Shown here one piece after another: positions 25,683 to 35,071 of a stretch of 64,000 nucleotides of DNA. The notes below the pieces were generated by a model, which had not been told where the DNA came from, made no database searches, and saw only the letters and a program-made list of their open reading frames with translations. Numbering within the stretch: the stretch's first letter is position 1; every line of letters begins with the position of its first letter. The position numbers and the translations under genes were made by a program. Location: positions 372,001 through 436,000 of the forward strand of contig NZ_JAAMPA010000001.1 in NCBI RefSeq assembly GCF_011758655.1, given 5' to 3'. This stretch comes from Modestobacter marinus (GTDB lineage Bacteria > Actinomycetota > Actinomycetes > Mycobacteriales > Geodermatophilaceae).

Positions 25683-27188
25683 TCAGTAGGCGCCGGACGC
25701 CGAGACCACCGCGCGGGCGGTCTTCCAGAGGATCTGCACGTCCAAGGCCAGGGACCAGTTCTCCACGTAGCGGAGGTCCAGCCGGACGGCCTCCTCCCAC
25801 GGCAGGTCGCTGCGACCGGAGATCTGCCAGAGCCCGGTGAGGCCCGGCTTCACCAGCAACCGGCGGCTGACCGAGGTGTCGTAGCGCGCGACCTCGTCGG
25901 GCAGCGGCGGGCGCGGGCCCACCAGCGACATGTCCCCGATGAGCACGTTGACCAGCTGGGGCAGCTCGTCCAGGGAGAGCCGGCGCATCCAGCGCCCGAC
26001 CGGCGTCACGCGCGGGTCCTGCCGCATCTTGAACAGCAGCCCGTCGGCCTCGTTGCCCGCCGCGAGCCCGGCGACCTGCTGGTCGGCGCCCACCACCATG
26101 CTGCGGAACTTCAGCATCGTGAAGTGCTGCCCGCCGAGCCCGACCCGCTGCTGGCGGTAGAGGACCGGCCCGGGGCCGGACAGCCGGACGGCCAGGGCGA
26201 GCGCGAGCAGGACCGGGGCTAGGAGGAGCAGGGCGGCGGAGGCGACCGACCGGTCGAGTGCCCCCTTCACCACCCGGCGCCAGCCCTCGAACCGGGGCTG
26301 CTCGACCGAGAGGAGGGGCAGCCCGTCGAAGGGCCGGATGTGCAGCCGCGGCCCGGCCACCTCGACCAGCCCGGGGGCCACGAGCAGCTCCAGGCCGGAG
26401 CCCTCGAGCTGCCAGGACAGGGTCCGCAGGTACTGGGACGCCGTCTCGCTGGCCGAGGTGACGGCGATCGTGTCGGCCCCGACCCGGCCGGCGAGCCCGA
26501 GGACGTCGTCCAGGCCGGCGACCGGCAGGCCGGCCACCCGGGCCACCCGGGCGCGGTCGTCCGGTGTCACGCAGAGGCCGACGACCTCCAGCCCGGCGTG
26601 CCGGGTGTGGTGCAGCCGGTCGACCAGGTCGAGGGCGGCTCCTCCGCGCCCGACGACGACGACGCGCTTGACGCAGCGCCCGTCCATCCGCCGGCGGTGC
26701 AGCACCCGCCGGGCGGCGTAGCGCCCGACCAGCGTCGCCGCGGTGAGCGCCGGGACGGCGAGCACGACGAGCGCGCGGCTGAGGTCGAGCTCGGCGGCGT
26801 AGCTGACGAAGCCCATCCCGGCGAGCAGCAGCAGACCGGCCCGGCCGACGCGACGGAACTCGTCGCTGCCGACGCCGAACCAGCGCTCCTCGTAGGCGCC
26901 CGTGACCGCGAGCAGCGCCGGCCAGGCGGCGACCAGGCTCAGACCGGCCCAGGCCAGGACGCTGCCCAGCACCGGCCCGTCGTGGGCGAGGAGGACCACG
27001 GCCGCGGCCGACGCCGCGATCAGCGCCTCACCGAGGACCAGCCCGGCGCGGTGCCGCCGGACCCAGCGGGCGGTCCCCCGGGCGGGGGCGACGGCGGCCG
27101 GCAGCCGCAGCACGGTCGGGGTGGACGGGACCGCCGCCGACGGTGCGTGACCGATCAGGTCGGTCGTCTCCGCACGTTCGAGCAGCAT
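25683..27188 (-). CDS. Initiating polyprenyl glycosylphosphotransferase (WbaP type)
   Basis: 501 residues. N-terminal half: four to five transmembrane helices and a CoA-binding-like domain (KRVVVVGRGGAALDLVDRLH). C-terminal ~200 residues: the catalytic domain, with MLKFRSM, DPRVTPVGRWMRRLSLDELPQ, GDMSLVGPRPPLP and KPGLTGLWQISGRSDL. It transfers a sugar-1-phosphate from UDP-sugar to undecaprenyl phosphate, the first step of the repeat unit. ATG 27188 lies after GGGGG; the frame to 27299 lacks homologous sequence. Separated by 208 bp of non-coding DNA from the glycosyltransferase operon. It forms the right end of the polysaccharide locus; pth follows. Confidence 0.94.
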   Translation of the reverse strand: MLLERAETTDLIGHAPSAAVPSTPTVLRLPAAVAPARGTARWVRRHRAGLVLGEALIAASAAAVVLLAHDGPVLGSVLAWAGLSLVAAWPALLAVTGAYEERWFGVGSDEFRRVGRAGLLLLAGMGFVSYAAELDLSRALVVLAVPALTAATLVGRYAARRVLHRRRMDGRCVKRVVVVGRGGAALDLVDRLHHTRHAGLEVVGLCVTPDDRARVARVAGLPVAGLDDVLGLAGRVGADTIAVTSASETASQYLRTLSWQLEGSGLELLVAPGLVEVAGPRLHIRPFDGLPLLSVEQPRFEGWRRVVKGALDRSVASAALLLLAPVLLALALAVRLSGPGPVLYRQQRVGLGGQHFTMLKFRSMVVGADQQVAGLAAGNEADGLLFKMRQDPRVTPVGRWMRRLSLDELPQLVNVLIGDMSLVGPRPPLPDEVARYDTSVSRRLLVKPGLTGLWQISGRSDLPWEEAVRLDLRYVENWSLALDVQILWKTARAVVSASGAY

Positions 27189-27374
27189 GGGGCCCCCAGG
27201 TTCTCCGCAGTGATCACGCACAGTCCGCCGGCGACACGCAGGAGGGGCACGCATCCGGGACGGACCCGGACGAGCCGCTGCACTGGTGACGCTCAGCAAC
27301 CATCACAGGCGGTGACGAGCGGGGGCAACGCAGCCGGCGGTGCTTCACCCGATGGGGACGGGCCTCCGGCCGCT

Positions 27375-27388
27375 ACCACCCGTCCGGG
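27375..27388. promoter_or_regulatory. CCCGT(T/C)CGGG-like motif upstream of glycosylphosphotransferase
   Basis: ACCACCCGTCCGGG differs by one base from the element at 4871-4884. It lies 187 bp before the ATG at 27188, in the 222-bp gap between pth and the initiating transferase; nothing else coding is seen there. Confidence 0.25.
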
Positions 27389-27410
27389 CGACGGTGCGCC
27401 CGGAGGGTGG

Positions 27411-27998
27411 TCAGCTGCGGGGGTGGACGGTGTTCTGCGCCGCCTCCAGGCCGCGCTCGAGCAGCAGCTCGGTGGCGTCGGCGGCCTCGGCGACGAGCAG
27501 CTCGAGGGTCTTGCGCTCGGTCGCCGAGAAGTCCTTGAGGACGTAGTCGGCGGGGTCCTGGCGGCCGGGCGGCCGGCCGATCCCGACCCGGACCCGCAGG
27601 TAGTCGCGGGTGCCGGTGGAGCGGGAGATGGAGCGCAGGCCGTTGTGCCCGCCCTCGCCGCCACCGCGCTTGAGCCGCACCACGTCGAAGTCGAGGTCGA
27701 GCTCGTCGTGGACGACGACCAGGTCGGTGGCGGGCAGGTGGTGGTAGTCGAGCAGCCCGCGGACCGGGCCACCGGACTCGTTCATGTAGCTGGACGGCAC
27801 CGCGAGCACCACCCGCCGGCCCGCGAGGCGGCCCTCACCGGACTGCGACCGGGCGCGGGGGCCCTTGCCCGGTGACAGCCGGACGCCGGCCCGGGCGGCC
27901 AGCTCGGCCAGCACCATCGCACCGACGTTGTGCCGGTTGCCGGCGTAGCCGGGGCCGGGGTTGCCCAGCCCGACGACCAGGAACGGCCCGTCCGACAC
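27411..27998 (-). CDS. pth: Peptidyl-tRNA hydrolase
   Basis: 195 residues from GTG 27998. LVVGLGNPGPGYAGNRHNVG carries the catalytic His and the substrate Asn; SYMNESGGPVRGLL and VVVHDELDLDFDVVRLKRGG are the other signature blocks. It recycles peptidyl-tRNA released from stalled ribosomes. The start is uncertain: neither GTG 27998 nor any ATG nearby has a Shine-Dalgarno sequence, whereas a CTG at 28079 is preceded by GGAGG. Starting at CTG would translate through the strong hairpin at 28,028-28,062, so 27998 is preferred. Co-directional with rplY, prs and glmU, as in other actinobacteria. Confidence 0.93.
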   Translation of the reverse strand: MSDGPFLVVGLGNPGPGYAGNRHNVGAMVLAELAARAGVRLSPGKGPRARSQSGEGRLAGRRVVLAVPSSYMNESGGPVRGLLDYHHLPATDLVVVHDELDLDFDVVRLKRGGGEGGHNGLRSISRSTGTRDYLRVRVGIGRPPGRQDPADYVLKDFSATERKTLELLVAEAADATELLLERGLEAAQNTVHPRS

Positions 27999-28027
27999 CG
28001 GGGCCGGCGGGGCGGGGGCGGGGGACG

Positions 28028-28062
28028 CCGCAGGGGCGCCGGCGGTGCCGGCGCCCCTGCGG
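28028..28062 (-). terminator. 16-bp GC-rich hairpin between rplY and pth
   Basis: CCGCAGGGGCGCCGGC (28028-28043) and its exact complement (28047-28062), loop GGT, 42 bp after the rplY stop. It could end or attenuate read-through from rplY into pth. Confidence 0.7.
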
Positions 28063-28104
28063 GCCGTGCTCTCGGTCAGCGTCGTCCTCCGGTGAGCGTG
28101 GTGC

Positions 28105-28800
28105 TCAGTCGTCGCTGGAGTTCTCGGCGGCGTCCATCGACTCGCCACTGCCCTGGTCCTGCGGCTCCGGGACGACGTCGCCGTCGGTCTCGGACTCGTC
28201 GCGCTCGATGCCGGCCTCGGCCTCGGCCTCCTCCAGCTCGGCCTCGAGCTCGGCGGCGGTCGGCGCACCCAGGAAGCCGATGACCAGCGCCTCCGGGTCG
28301 GTGATCAGCGTCGCGCCGGCCGGCAGCGGCAGGTCGCCGGCGGTGATGCCGTTGCCCGCGGTACGGCCGGTGATGTCGACCTCGATCGACTCCGGCAGGT
28401 TGGTGGCGTCGGCCTCGACGAGGACGCTGTTCAGCTGGTGGTTGCTGATCGTGTCCGGGGCCGGCTCGCCGGTGATGACGACCGGGACGTCGACGGTGGT
28501 CTTCTCGCCGCGGCGGACCAGCAGCAGGTCGACGTGCTCGTGGATGCGGGTGATCGGGTCCCGCTGGACCGCCTTGGTCAGCGCCAGCTGGTCCTTGCCG
28601 TCCAGCTCGATGGTCAGCAGCACGTTGGTGCCGCCGTTGCGCAGGGCCGCGGCGAACTCGCGGGCCGGCAGCGACAGGTGGACGACGTCCTGGCCGTGCC
28701 CGTACAGGACGGCGGGGACACGGCCCTCGCGACGGGTCCGGCGGGCACTGCCCTTGCCGAACTCGGTGCGGGGCTCGGCGGCGAGGCGGAATTCAGCCAC
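28105..28800 (-). CDS. rplY: 50S ribosomal protein L25 / Ctc
   Basis: 231 residues. The N-terminal ~95 residues form the L25 5S-rRNA-binding domain (EFGKGSARRTRREGRVPAVL, then ELDGKDQLALTKAVQRDP); residues ~95-185 are the TL5/Ctc beta domain (VDVPVVITGEPAP, LITDPEALVIGFL). The last ~45 residues are an acidic low-complexity tail usual in actinobacterial L25. It binds 5S rRNA in the 50S subunit; Ctc forms are stress-induced in Bacillus. GTG 28800 has GAGGAG nine bases upstream. The long 5' gap holds a pair of 18-bp direct repeats. Confidence 0.96.
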   Translation of the reverse strand: MAEFRLAAEPRTEFGKGSARRTRREGRVPAVLYGHGQDVVHLSLPAREFAAALRNGGTNVLLTIELDGKDQLALTKAVQRDPITRIHEHVDLLLVRRGEKTTVDVPVVITGEPAPDTISNHQLNSVLVEADATNLPESIEVDITGRTAGNGITAGDLPLPAGATLITDPEALVIGFLGAPTAAELEAELEEAEAEAGIERDESETDGDVVPEPQDQGSGESMDAAENSSDD

Positions 28801-29103
28801 GGTGGTGTGCTCCTCAACAGGTGGATCGGGTCTGTGTGCTCAGCGCACGAGCGCGGCACACCCCTGGAGGGCAGACGCACGTCGATCACGGAGTCGGAGA
28901 ACCGCTCCCTCGCCGGGCAACTCCACGAGCGTACCTGAGCCCCGAGGCCCCCGAGACGGGGACGTGGGACGACTCCCCAACGTCACCAGCGGAGGGCCCC
29001 AACGCCACCAGCGGGGGAACCCCGGACCCGTCGACCCGAAGGGGCGTCTGCGGGACCGGCCGCGGGGCCGGAGGCTCCCGGGCGGGACCGCAGGTGGGTC
29101 CGT
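28801..29103. promoter_or_regulatory. rplY upstream region with 18-bp direct repeats
   Basis: No gene is seen in the 412-bp gap between prs and rplY. It holds two copies of CCCCAACG(T/C)CACCAGCGG at 28975-28992 and 28997-29014 (17 of 18 identical, 22-bp period, two helical turns), about 175 bp before the rplY start. A dimeric regulator site is possible. Confidence 0.4.
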
Positions 29104-29149
29104 CTGCGGCGACGTCACGGGGCCCGGAGGGTCCCTGACGTCGCCGCAG
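29104..29149 (-). terminator. prs terminator hairpin
   Basis: CTGCGGCGACGTCA (29104-29117) pairs exactly with 29136-29149; an inner GGG/CCC extends the stem past one bulged base. It sits 63 bp beyond the prs stop. Confidence 0.8.
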
Positions 29150-29212
29150 GCAACGGCTCAACTCAAGCCGGGCACGCCCCCTGGCCGCGGTGCGGCCCGG
29201 AGGGTCGCCGTC

Positions 29213-30193
29213 CTACGAGGCCCCGCCGAACAAGCTCGTCACCGAGCCGTCCTCGAAGACCTCCTTGATCGCCCGGCCGAGCAGGGGGGCGATCGAGAGC
29301 ACGGTCAGCTTGTCGAAGCGACGCTCGGGCTCGATCGGGAGCGTGTTGGTGATGATGACCTCGCTGACCCGGCTGTTCTTGAGCCGGTCGACCGCGGGGC
29401 CGGAGAGCACCCCGTGGGTGGCGGCGATGATCACGTCGGCGGCGCCCGACTCGAACAGCGTCTCGGCGGCCTTGGAGATCGTGCCGCCGGTGTCGATCAT
29501 GTCGTCGACCAGGATGCAGACCCGGCCCTCGACCTCACCGACGACCCGGTTGGCGACGACCTCGTTGGGCCGGGTGACGTCGCGGGTCTTGTGGATGAAG
29601 GCCAGCGGGGTGCCGCCGAGCTTGTCGCTCCACCGCTCGGAGACCCGGACGCGGCCGGAGTCGGGCGAGACGACGGTGAGGTCGCGGTCGCCCCACTTGC
29701 GCTTGACCTCGTCGATGAGCAGGTCCATGGCGAACAGGTGGTCGACCGGGCCGTCGAAGAAGCCCTGGATCTGCGCGGTGTGCAGGTCGACGGTCATCAG
29801 CCGGTCGGCGCCGGCGGTCTTGAACATGTCGGCGACGAGCCGGGCGGAGATCGGCTCGCGGCCGCGGTGCTTCTTGTCCTGCCGGGCGTAGGGGAAGAAC
29901 GGGGCGACGACGGTGATCCGCTTGGCCGAGGCGCGCTTGAGCGCGTCGACCATGATCAGCTGCTCCATGAGCCAGGTGTTGATCGGCGCGGTGTGGCTCT
30001 GCACCACGAAGGCGTCGCAGCCGCGCACCGACTCCTCGAACCGCACGAACAGCTCACCGTTGGCGAACTCGTAGGACGAGGTGGGGGTGGGGGTGACGCC
30101 GAGGTGCCCGGCGATCTCGGTCGCCAGCTCGGGGTAGGCCCGGCCGGAGAAGAGCATCAGGCTCTTGTTGGTGGTCTGCCTGATCGCGCTCAT
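29213..30193 (-). CDS. prs: Ribose-phosphate pyrophosphokinase
   Basis: 326 residues. Makes PRPP from ribose-5-phosphate and ATP for nucleotide, His, Trp and arabinose-donor synthesis. Signatures: [20 protein letters not shown] (flexible loop), [19 protein letters not shown] and the PRPP-binding loop [22 protein letters not shown] 30193 overlaps the glmU stop by 4 nt, the typical glmU-prs coupling. Ends before a strong hairpin at 29,104-29,149, so glmU-prs looks like one transcription unit. Confidence 0.97.
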   Translation of the reverse strand: MSAIRQTTNKSLMLFSGRAYPELATEIAGHLGVTPTPTSSYEFANGELFVRFEESVRGCDAFVVQSHTAPINTWLMEQLIMVDALKRASAKRITVVAPFFPYARQDKKHRGREPISARLVADMFKTAGADRLMTVDLHTAQIQGFFDGPVDHLFAMDLLIDEVKRKWGDRDLTVVSPDSGRVRVSERWSDKLGGTPLAFIHKTRDVTRPNEVVANRVVGEVEGRVCILVDDMIDTGGTISKAAETLFESGAADVIIAATHGVLSGPAVDRLKNSRVSEVIITNTLPIEPERRFDKLTVLSIAPLLGRAIKEVFEDGSVTSLFGGAS

Positions 30194-31728
30194 GATCGCC
30201 CTTGCTGGTCGTCGTCCGTCGCGGCCGGGGGCCGGTCCGCGGACTCGGTGGTCCGTGTGTCGATGGCTGCGGCGGCCGCTGCGTCGCCGGCCGCTGCTGC
30301 TGCCTCTGCGCCGGGCGTGCCCGGACGGCGCCGCGCCACCCAGCCTGCCACATTGCGCTGGCGGGCCCGGGCGACGCCCATCGCCCCGGGCGGGACGTCG
30401 GTGGTGATCACGGAGCCGGCGGCGGTGTAGGCCCCGTCGCCCACGGTGACCGGCGCCACGAGCATGGTGTCCGAGCCGATCCGCACGTGGTCGCCCACCG
30501 TGGTGCGGTGTTTGTCCACGCCGTCGTAGTTGACGAACACCGTCGCGGCGCCGATGTTGCTGCGCTCCCCGATGGTCGCGTCGCCGACGTAGGACAGGTG
30601 CGGCACCTTGGAGCCCTCGCCGACCTGGACGTTCTTCGTCTCGACGTAGGCCCCCACCTTGGCCCCGCGGCCCAGCCGGGTGCCGGGGCGGAGGTAGCTG
30701 AACGGGCCGACGGTCGCGGCCGGGCCGATCTCGGCCAGCTGGACGTGCGACCGGACCACCGACGCCCCCTCCCCCACCTCGGTGTCGACGAGCGTGCTGT
30801 CCGGGCCGACGACCGCGCCGGCAGCGACGGTGGTCGCGCCGAGGAGCTGCGTCCCGGGGTGCAGGACGGTCTCCGCTCCGACCTCGACGGTCACGTCGAC
30901 CCAGGTGGTGAGCGGGTCGACGACGACCACCCCGGCGCGCATCAGGTCGTCGAGCACCCGGTCGTTCATGGTGCGGCGCCGGGCGGCCAGCTCGCGCTGG
31001 TCGTTGCAGCCCAGGGTGTCGTCGGGGTCGGCTGCCCGGTGCCCGCCGACCGGCGCGCCGTCGGCGACCAGCAGGCCCAGGACGTCGGTCAGGTACTGCT
31101 CGCCCTGGTCGTTGGCGGCCCCGACCCGGGTCAGCGCCTCCCGGACGGCGGCGGCGTCGCCGACGTACACCCCGGCGTTGACCTCGCGGATCGCCCGCTG
31201 GGTGTCGTCGGCGTCCCGCTCCTCGACGATGGCCCGCACCGCACCGCCGGCGTCCCGGACGATCCGTCCCAGGCCAGTCGGGTCGGCCACCTCGGCGGTG
31301 AGCACGGTGAGCACGTCGCCGGCCTGCTGGTGCGCCCCGACCAGTGCGGTCAGCGTCTCCTGGCGCAGCAGCGGCGCGTCCCCGTTGAGGATCAGCACCG
31401 CGCCGCGCACCTCCGCGAGCGCGTCCAGGGCGACCGCCGCGGCGTGCCCGGAGCCGAGCTGCTCCTGCTGCACGACCGGGAGCGCCTCGGGGGCGATCTC
31501 GCCGAGGTGGGCGGTCACCGCCTCCCGCCCGGACCCGACGACGACGACGGTCTGGGCGGCCCCCAGCGGGGCGGCCGCCGCCAGCACGTGCCCCAGCAGC
31601 GAGCGGCCGCCGAGCGGGTGCAGCACCTTGGGCAGGCGCGAGCGCATCCTGGTCCCCTGCCCGGCGGCGAGGACGACGACGGCGCCGACGGCGCCGTCCG
31701 GTGCGGGCGTGGTGTCCTGCAGGGTCAC
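30190..31728 (-). CDS. glmU: Bifunctional UDP-GlcNAc pyrophosphorylase / GlcN-1-P acetyltransferase
   Basis: 512 residues. N-terminal uridylyltransferase domain begins [20 protein letters not shown] and has the IVEERDAD block; the C-terminal half is a left-handed beta-helix with hexapeptide repeats ([40 protein letters not shown]). It makes UDP-GlcNAc for peptidoglycan and for surface polysaccharide. The start GTG 31728 has GAGGAG eight bases upstream; the longer frame to 31869 is excluded because it crosses the tRNA-Gln gene. The C-terminal ~45 residues are Ala/Glu-rich and outside the helix. Confidence 0.97.
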   Translation of the reverse strand: MTLQDTTPAPDGAVGAVVVLAAGQGTRMRSRLPKVLHPLGGRSLLGHVLAAAAPLGAAQTVVVVGSGREAVTAHLGEIAPEALPVVQQEQLGSGHAAAVALDALAEVRGAVLILNGDAPLLRQETLTALVGAHQQAGDVLTVLTAEVADPTGLGRIVRDAGGAVRAIVEERDADDTQRAIREVNAGVYVGDAAAVREALTRVGAANDQGEQYLTDVLGLLVADGAPVGGHRAADPDDTLGCNDQRELAARRRTMNDRVLDDLMRAGVVVVDPLTTWVDVTVEVGAETVLHPGTQLLGATTVAAGAVVGPDSTLVDTEVGEGASVVRSHVQLAEIGPAATVGPFSYLRPGTRLGRGAKVGAYVETKNVQVGEGSKVPHLSYVGDATIGERSNIGAATVFVNYDGVDKHRTTVGDHVRIGSDTMLVAPVTVGDGAYTAAGSVITTDVPPGAMGVARARQRNVAGWVARRRPGTPGAEAAAAAGDAAAAAAIDTRTTESADRPPAATDDDQQGRS

Positions 31729-31780
31729 GGAACGAGCTCCTCGCGATGGCGATGGTCGGGCGGCGCGCGTGGGCGCTGAG

Positions 31781-31856
31781 TGGCTGGGGGACTCGGACTC
31801 GAACCGAGACTGCACGGCTCCAAAGGCCGGCGGGCTGCCGATTACCCCATCCCCCA
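31781..31856 (-). tRNA. tRNA-Gln (anticodon UUG)
   Basis: 76 nt including an encoded CCA. Acceptor TGGGGGA pairs with TCCCCCA, discriminator G; D stem GGGT/GCCC; anticodon loop CTTTGGA gives TTG at 34-36; T arm CTCGG-TTCGAGT-CCGAG. The first anticodon-stem pair (27-43) is a C/T mismatch. It lies directly upstream of glmU. Confidence 0.95.
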
Positions 31857-31985
31857 TCGACGGGCCCACCGGGCAGAACCGCGGCGACCCACCCTGAGCC
31901 TAGGGCCGACGTCGGGCGCGGGCACCCAGGCCCGGTCGGCACCCGCGTCGGACGGGGGCCGGGGACACCCGGGGCCCGAGGTCGT

Positions 31986-32954
31986 TCAGCCCACCAGGCG
32001 GGCGCCGTGGACGGGGCCGTGCACGGCCCGCACGGCCCGGAACACACCCGCGCCGGCGAGCTCGGCGGCCAGCCGGACGGCGCCGTCCTCGTCCTCGGCC
32101 AGCGCGGCCACCGTCGGGCCGGAGCCGCTGACCAGGGCCGCCCGCGCCCCGGCCTCGGTCGCGACCTGCATCGCCCGGGCCAGCTCGGGGCGCAGCCGGA
32201 GCGCCGGCGCCTGGAGGTCGTTGTGCAGCGCGGCCGCCAGCGCCGACGCCGGACCGCTGTGCAGTGCGGCGAGCACCGGCTCGGTGGTGGCCATCAGCTC
32301 GCCGTCGGGCAGCGTCCCGGCCGCCCGCTGGGCGTCCAGCTCGCCGTAGACCGTGGGGGTGGAGAGCCCCTCGCCGGCGATGCCGAGCACCCAGTCCCAG
32401 CGCCGGCGGGCCAGCACCGGGGTCAGCCGCTCGCCCCGCCCGGTGCCCAGCGCCACCCCGCCGAGCAGGCTGAACGGCACGTCACTGCCCAGCTGGGCGG
32501 CGAGGGCGGCCAGGTCACCGCGGGTGGCCCGGGTCCCCCACAGCGCGTCGAGCGCGACCAGCGTGGCCGCGGCGTCGGCGCTGCCGCCGGCCAGCCCGGC
32601 CGCGGCCGGGATCGACTTGTCGACGGTCAGGTGCGCGTCGGCCGCCACCCCGGCGTGCCGGGCGAGCAGCTCGGCGGCCTGCCAGACCAGGTTGCGCTGG
32701 TCGGTGGGCACGCTCGCCGGGCCGGCGCTGCCGTCGGCCCCCTCGCCGCGGACGGTGAGGGAGAGCCCGTCGGCGCGGCGGACGGTGACCGTGTCGAACA
32801 GCGACACGGCGAGGAAGACCGTCTCCAGCTCGTGGAAGCCGTCGGCCCGCAGCGGCCCCACGCCGAGGTGCACGTTGACCTTCGCGGGCGCCCGCGCCGT
32901 GACGGCGCCGTTGCCGGCGAGCCGGCCGGGGCCGCCTGCGGTCGCGTTGCTCAC
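31986..32954 (-). CDS. ispE: 4-diphosphocytidyl-2-C-methyl-D-erythritol kinase
   Basis: 322 residues, GHMP kinase fold. ARAPAKVNVHLGVGPLRADG near residues 20-40 carries the substrate lysine, and IPAAAGLAGGSADAAATLVA is the ATP-binding glycine-rich loop. Fourth step of the MEP isoprenoid pathway, which feeds undecaprenyl phosphate used by the surface-polysaccharide enzymes. GTG 32954 is the first start in frame. It lies 67 bp downstream of rsmA on the same strand, the usual rsmA-ispE order. Confidence 0.96.
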   Translation of the reverse strand: MSNATAGGPGRLAGNGAVTARAPAKVNVHLGVGPLRADGFHELETVFLAVSLFDTVTVRRADGLSLTVRGEGADGSAGPASVPTDQRNLVWQAAELLARHAGVAADAHLTVDKSIPAAAGLAGGSADAAATLVALDALWGTRATRGDLAALAAQLGSDVPFSLLGGVALGTGRGERLTPVLARRRWDWVLGIAGEGLSTPTVYGELDAQRAAGTLPDGELMATTEPVLAALHSGPASALAAALHNDLQAPALRLRPELARAMQVATEAGARAALVSGSGPTVAALAEDEDGAVRLAAELAGAGVFRAVRAVHGPVHGARLVG

Positions 32955-33021
32955 CGGGTCATCCTGCCCGCCGGTCCGCCGTCGTCCACCGGCCCACCCT
33001 GTCGCCCGGCCGTGCCTCGCG

Positions 33022-33876
33022 CTACTGCTCGTTCGCGGTGACCGGCTCGGTGGCCGCGAGCCGGGCGAAGTCGGTGACCGACAGCTGCTCGCCCCGCGTG
33101 GTCGGGTCGATGCCGGCGGCGCGCAGCCGGACCTCCGCGGCGGCCGGGCTGCCGGCCCAGCGGGCCAGCGCCGCGCGCAGGCCCTTGCGGCGGGTGGCGA
33201 AGGCCGCGTCGATGACGGCGAAGGTGGCCGCCCGGTCGCCGGGCGGCGCCGGGCGGCGGGTCAGCGCGACCAGCCCGGAGTCGACGTTGGGCACCGGCCA
33301 GAAGACCGGCCGCGGGACGTTGCCGGCCCGCCGGACGTCGGCGTACCAGGCGGCCTTGACGCTGGGCACCCCGTAGGCGGGTGTGCCGGGCGCGGCGGCG
33401 AGCCGGTCGGCGACCTCGGCTTGCACCAGCACCAGCGAGGTGCGGATGCTGGGCAGCAGCTCCAGCAGGTGCAGCAGCACCGGGACGGCGATGTTGTAGG
33501 GCAGGTTCGCCACCAGGGCCGTGGGCGGGGGCCCGGGCAGCTCCTGCACCCGGAGCGCGTCCGCGGTCACCACGGTGAGCCGCCCGGCCAGCTCCGGGGC
33601 CCGCTCGGCCACGGTCGCCGGCAGCCGGTCGGCCAGCCGGGGGTCGATCTCCACGGCGGTCACGTGCGCGCAGGCGGGCAGCAGGCCCAGGGTCAGCGAC
33701 CCGAGACCCGGTCCCACCTCGCAGACGACGTCGTCGTCCTGCAGGTCGGCGGTCCGGACGATCTTGCGGATCGTGTTGGCGTCGTGCAGGAAGTTCTGCC
33801 CGAGCGTCTTGGTCGGTCGCAGGTCCAGCTGCTGGGCCAGCTCGCGGATCGCGGCCGCGCCGAGCAGGGCCGTCAC
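33022..33876 (-). CDS. rsmA: 16S rRNA dimethyladenosine transferase
   Basis: 284 residues. Dimethylates the two adenines in the 3' hairpin of 16S rRNA (also called KsgA). [17 protein letters not shown] at the start, SAM-binding [16 protein letters not shown], and catalytic motif [17 protein letters not shown] are all intact; the C-terminal helical domain ends in [17 protein letters not shown] 33876 begins the family-homologous sequence; upstream in-frame codons fall in the Pro/Gly-rich spacer behind rpfB. The rpfB-rsmA-ispE order is conserved across actinobacteria. Confidence 0.96.
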   Translation of the reverse strand: MTALLGAAAIRELAQQLDLRPTKTLGQNFLHDANTIRKIVRTADLQDDDVVCEVGPGLGSLTLGLLPACAHVTAVEIDPRLADRLPATVAERAPELAGRLTVVTADALRVQELPGPPPTALVANLPYNIAVPVLLHLLELLPSIRTSLVLVQAEVADRLAAAPGTPAYGVPSVKAAWYADVRRAGNVPRPVFWPVPNVDSGLVALTRRPAPPGDRAATFAVIDAAFATRRKGLRAALARWAGSPAAAEVRLRAAGIDPTTRGEQLSVTDFARLAATEPVTANEQ

Positions 33877-33970
33877 GCCCGGCCCCGCCGCACGCGGGGC
33901 TCCGGCCCCGTCGCCGGCTCCCGACCCGGGCCCGCGAGGGCCGGGTGGCGACGGGGTCCTCCCACCTGCA

Positions 33971-35071
33971 TCAGCCGAACAGGCGGGGGCCGCAGTGCGG
34001 CCACTGCCCCGCGCCGGAACGCGCGTACAGCATCTGCGCCCGCATGGTCTGCTCCTCGGCCGACGCGGCGGCCGGGTCACCGCTGCCCCCGACGGCGGCC
34101 CAGGTGCCCGTGGAGAACTGGTACATGCCGCGGTACTTGCCGGTGCCGCTCACCGCGGTGGGCCGGCCACCGGACTCACAGGCGGCCAGCGCCGCCCAGT
34201 TCAGCCCGTCCGCGCTGACCACGGCCGCCGGGGCGGCCGGCTTCTCCTTGGTGCCCACGGCCACCTGCTGGTCGACCGCCGGGGTGCTGACCTCGACGCC
34301 GAGCTGCTCCCGCCCGGTCTCGACCCCGTCGGTGACGGTGACCCGCCAGGTGACCGTCTGCGCGCCCTCGACCCCCTTCTGGGTGACCGTGCGCTGACCC
34401 TGGAAGGCCTCCGGGTCCGGCGTCTCGACGGTCGCGTAGTCCAGCGGCCGGACCTCGGTGACGTCGGTGACGACGACCCGGGTGACGCGCAGGACCATCG
34501 CGTCCAGCAGGGGCTGCTGCGGGTAGACCGAGGTGCGGTCGGTGGCCGACAGTGCGATGCCCTGCTCGGCCAGCAGGTCACCGGCGGTGGCCGCGGTGGT
34601 GGTGACCACCCGCTGCTGCCCGTCGGCGACCAGCGTGACGTCCTTGGTGGTGGTGATGGCGAGGTCCATGCCGTCCAGCGGCAGACGCTGGCTGCGGCTG
34701 GCCGACAGCACCAGCTCGTCGGTGCGGTACCCGAGCTCGTCGAGCGCGTCGGCGACGGACAGCGCCGTCGTGTGGACGTCGGTGCGCACCCCGTCGACGG
34801 TCAGGGCCAGCGGGCGGGCGCGGTTGAGCACGATCGTGGCGCCGTCGCCGATGGCGTCGCCGGGGTCGGGGAGGACGACGTCGTGCGACGCGGGCCGCAG
34901 GCCCTCGTCGGCCAGCACCTCAGCGGCCGTGCCGGCGTAGGTGCGCACCTCGCGCGACTGGCCGTCGACGGTCAGGGTCACCGTCTTCTGGGCGGCGAAG
35001 TAGGCGGCGGAACCGCCCACCAGGCCCAGCAGGACCAGGGCGAACAGAATCGACTTCAGCGATCGGTGCAC
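33971..35071 (-). CDS. rpfB: Resuscitation-promoting factor RpfB
   Basis: 366 residues. An N-terminal membrane anchor ([20 protein letters not shown]) is followed by three DUF348 domains (starting [31 protein letters not shown] and [15 protein letters not shown]), a G5 domain (~220-290) and the RPF transglycosylase-like domain at the end ([13 protein letters not shown], with catalytic Glu, then [15 protein letters not shown]). It cleaves peptidoglycan and promotes growth from dormancy. GTG 35071 is chosen because the basic residues HRSLK then precede the helix. The 337-bp upstream gap could carry a leader RNA. Confidence 0.95.
   Translation of the reverse strand: MHRSLKSILFALVLLGLVGGSAAYFAAQKTVTLTVDGQSREVRTYAGTAAEVLADEGLRPASHDVVLPDPGDAIGDGATIVLNRARPLALTVDGVRTDVHTTALSVADALDELGYRTDELVLSASRSQRLPLDGMDLAITTTKDVTLVADGQQRVVTTTAATAGDLLAEQGIALSATDRTSVYPQQPLLDAMVLRVTRVVVTDVTEVRPLDYATVETPDPEAFQGQRTVTQKGVEGAQTVTWRVTVTDGVETGREQLGVEVSTPAVDQQVAVGTKEKPAAPAAVVSADGLNWAALAACESGGRPTAVSGTGKYRGMYQFSTGTWAAVGGSGDPAAASAEEQTMRAQMLYARSGAGQWPHCGPRLFG

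Noticed and set aside
30190-31869. Longer glmU start at 31869
   Set aside because: It would read through the tRNA-Gln gene; GTG 31728 has a good ribosome binding site.
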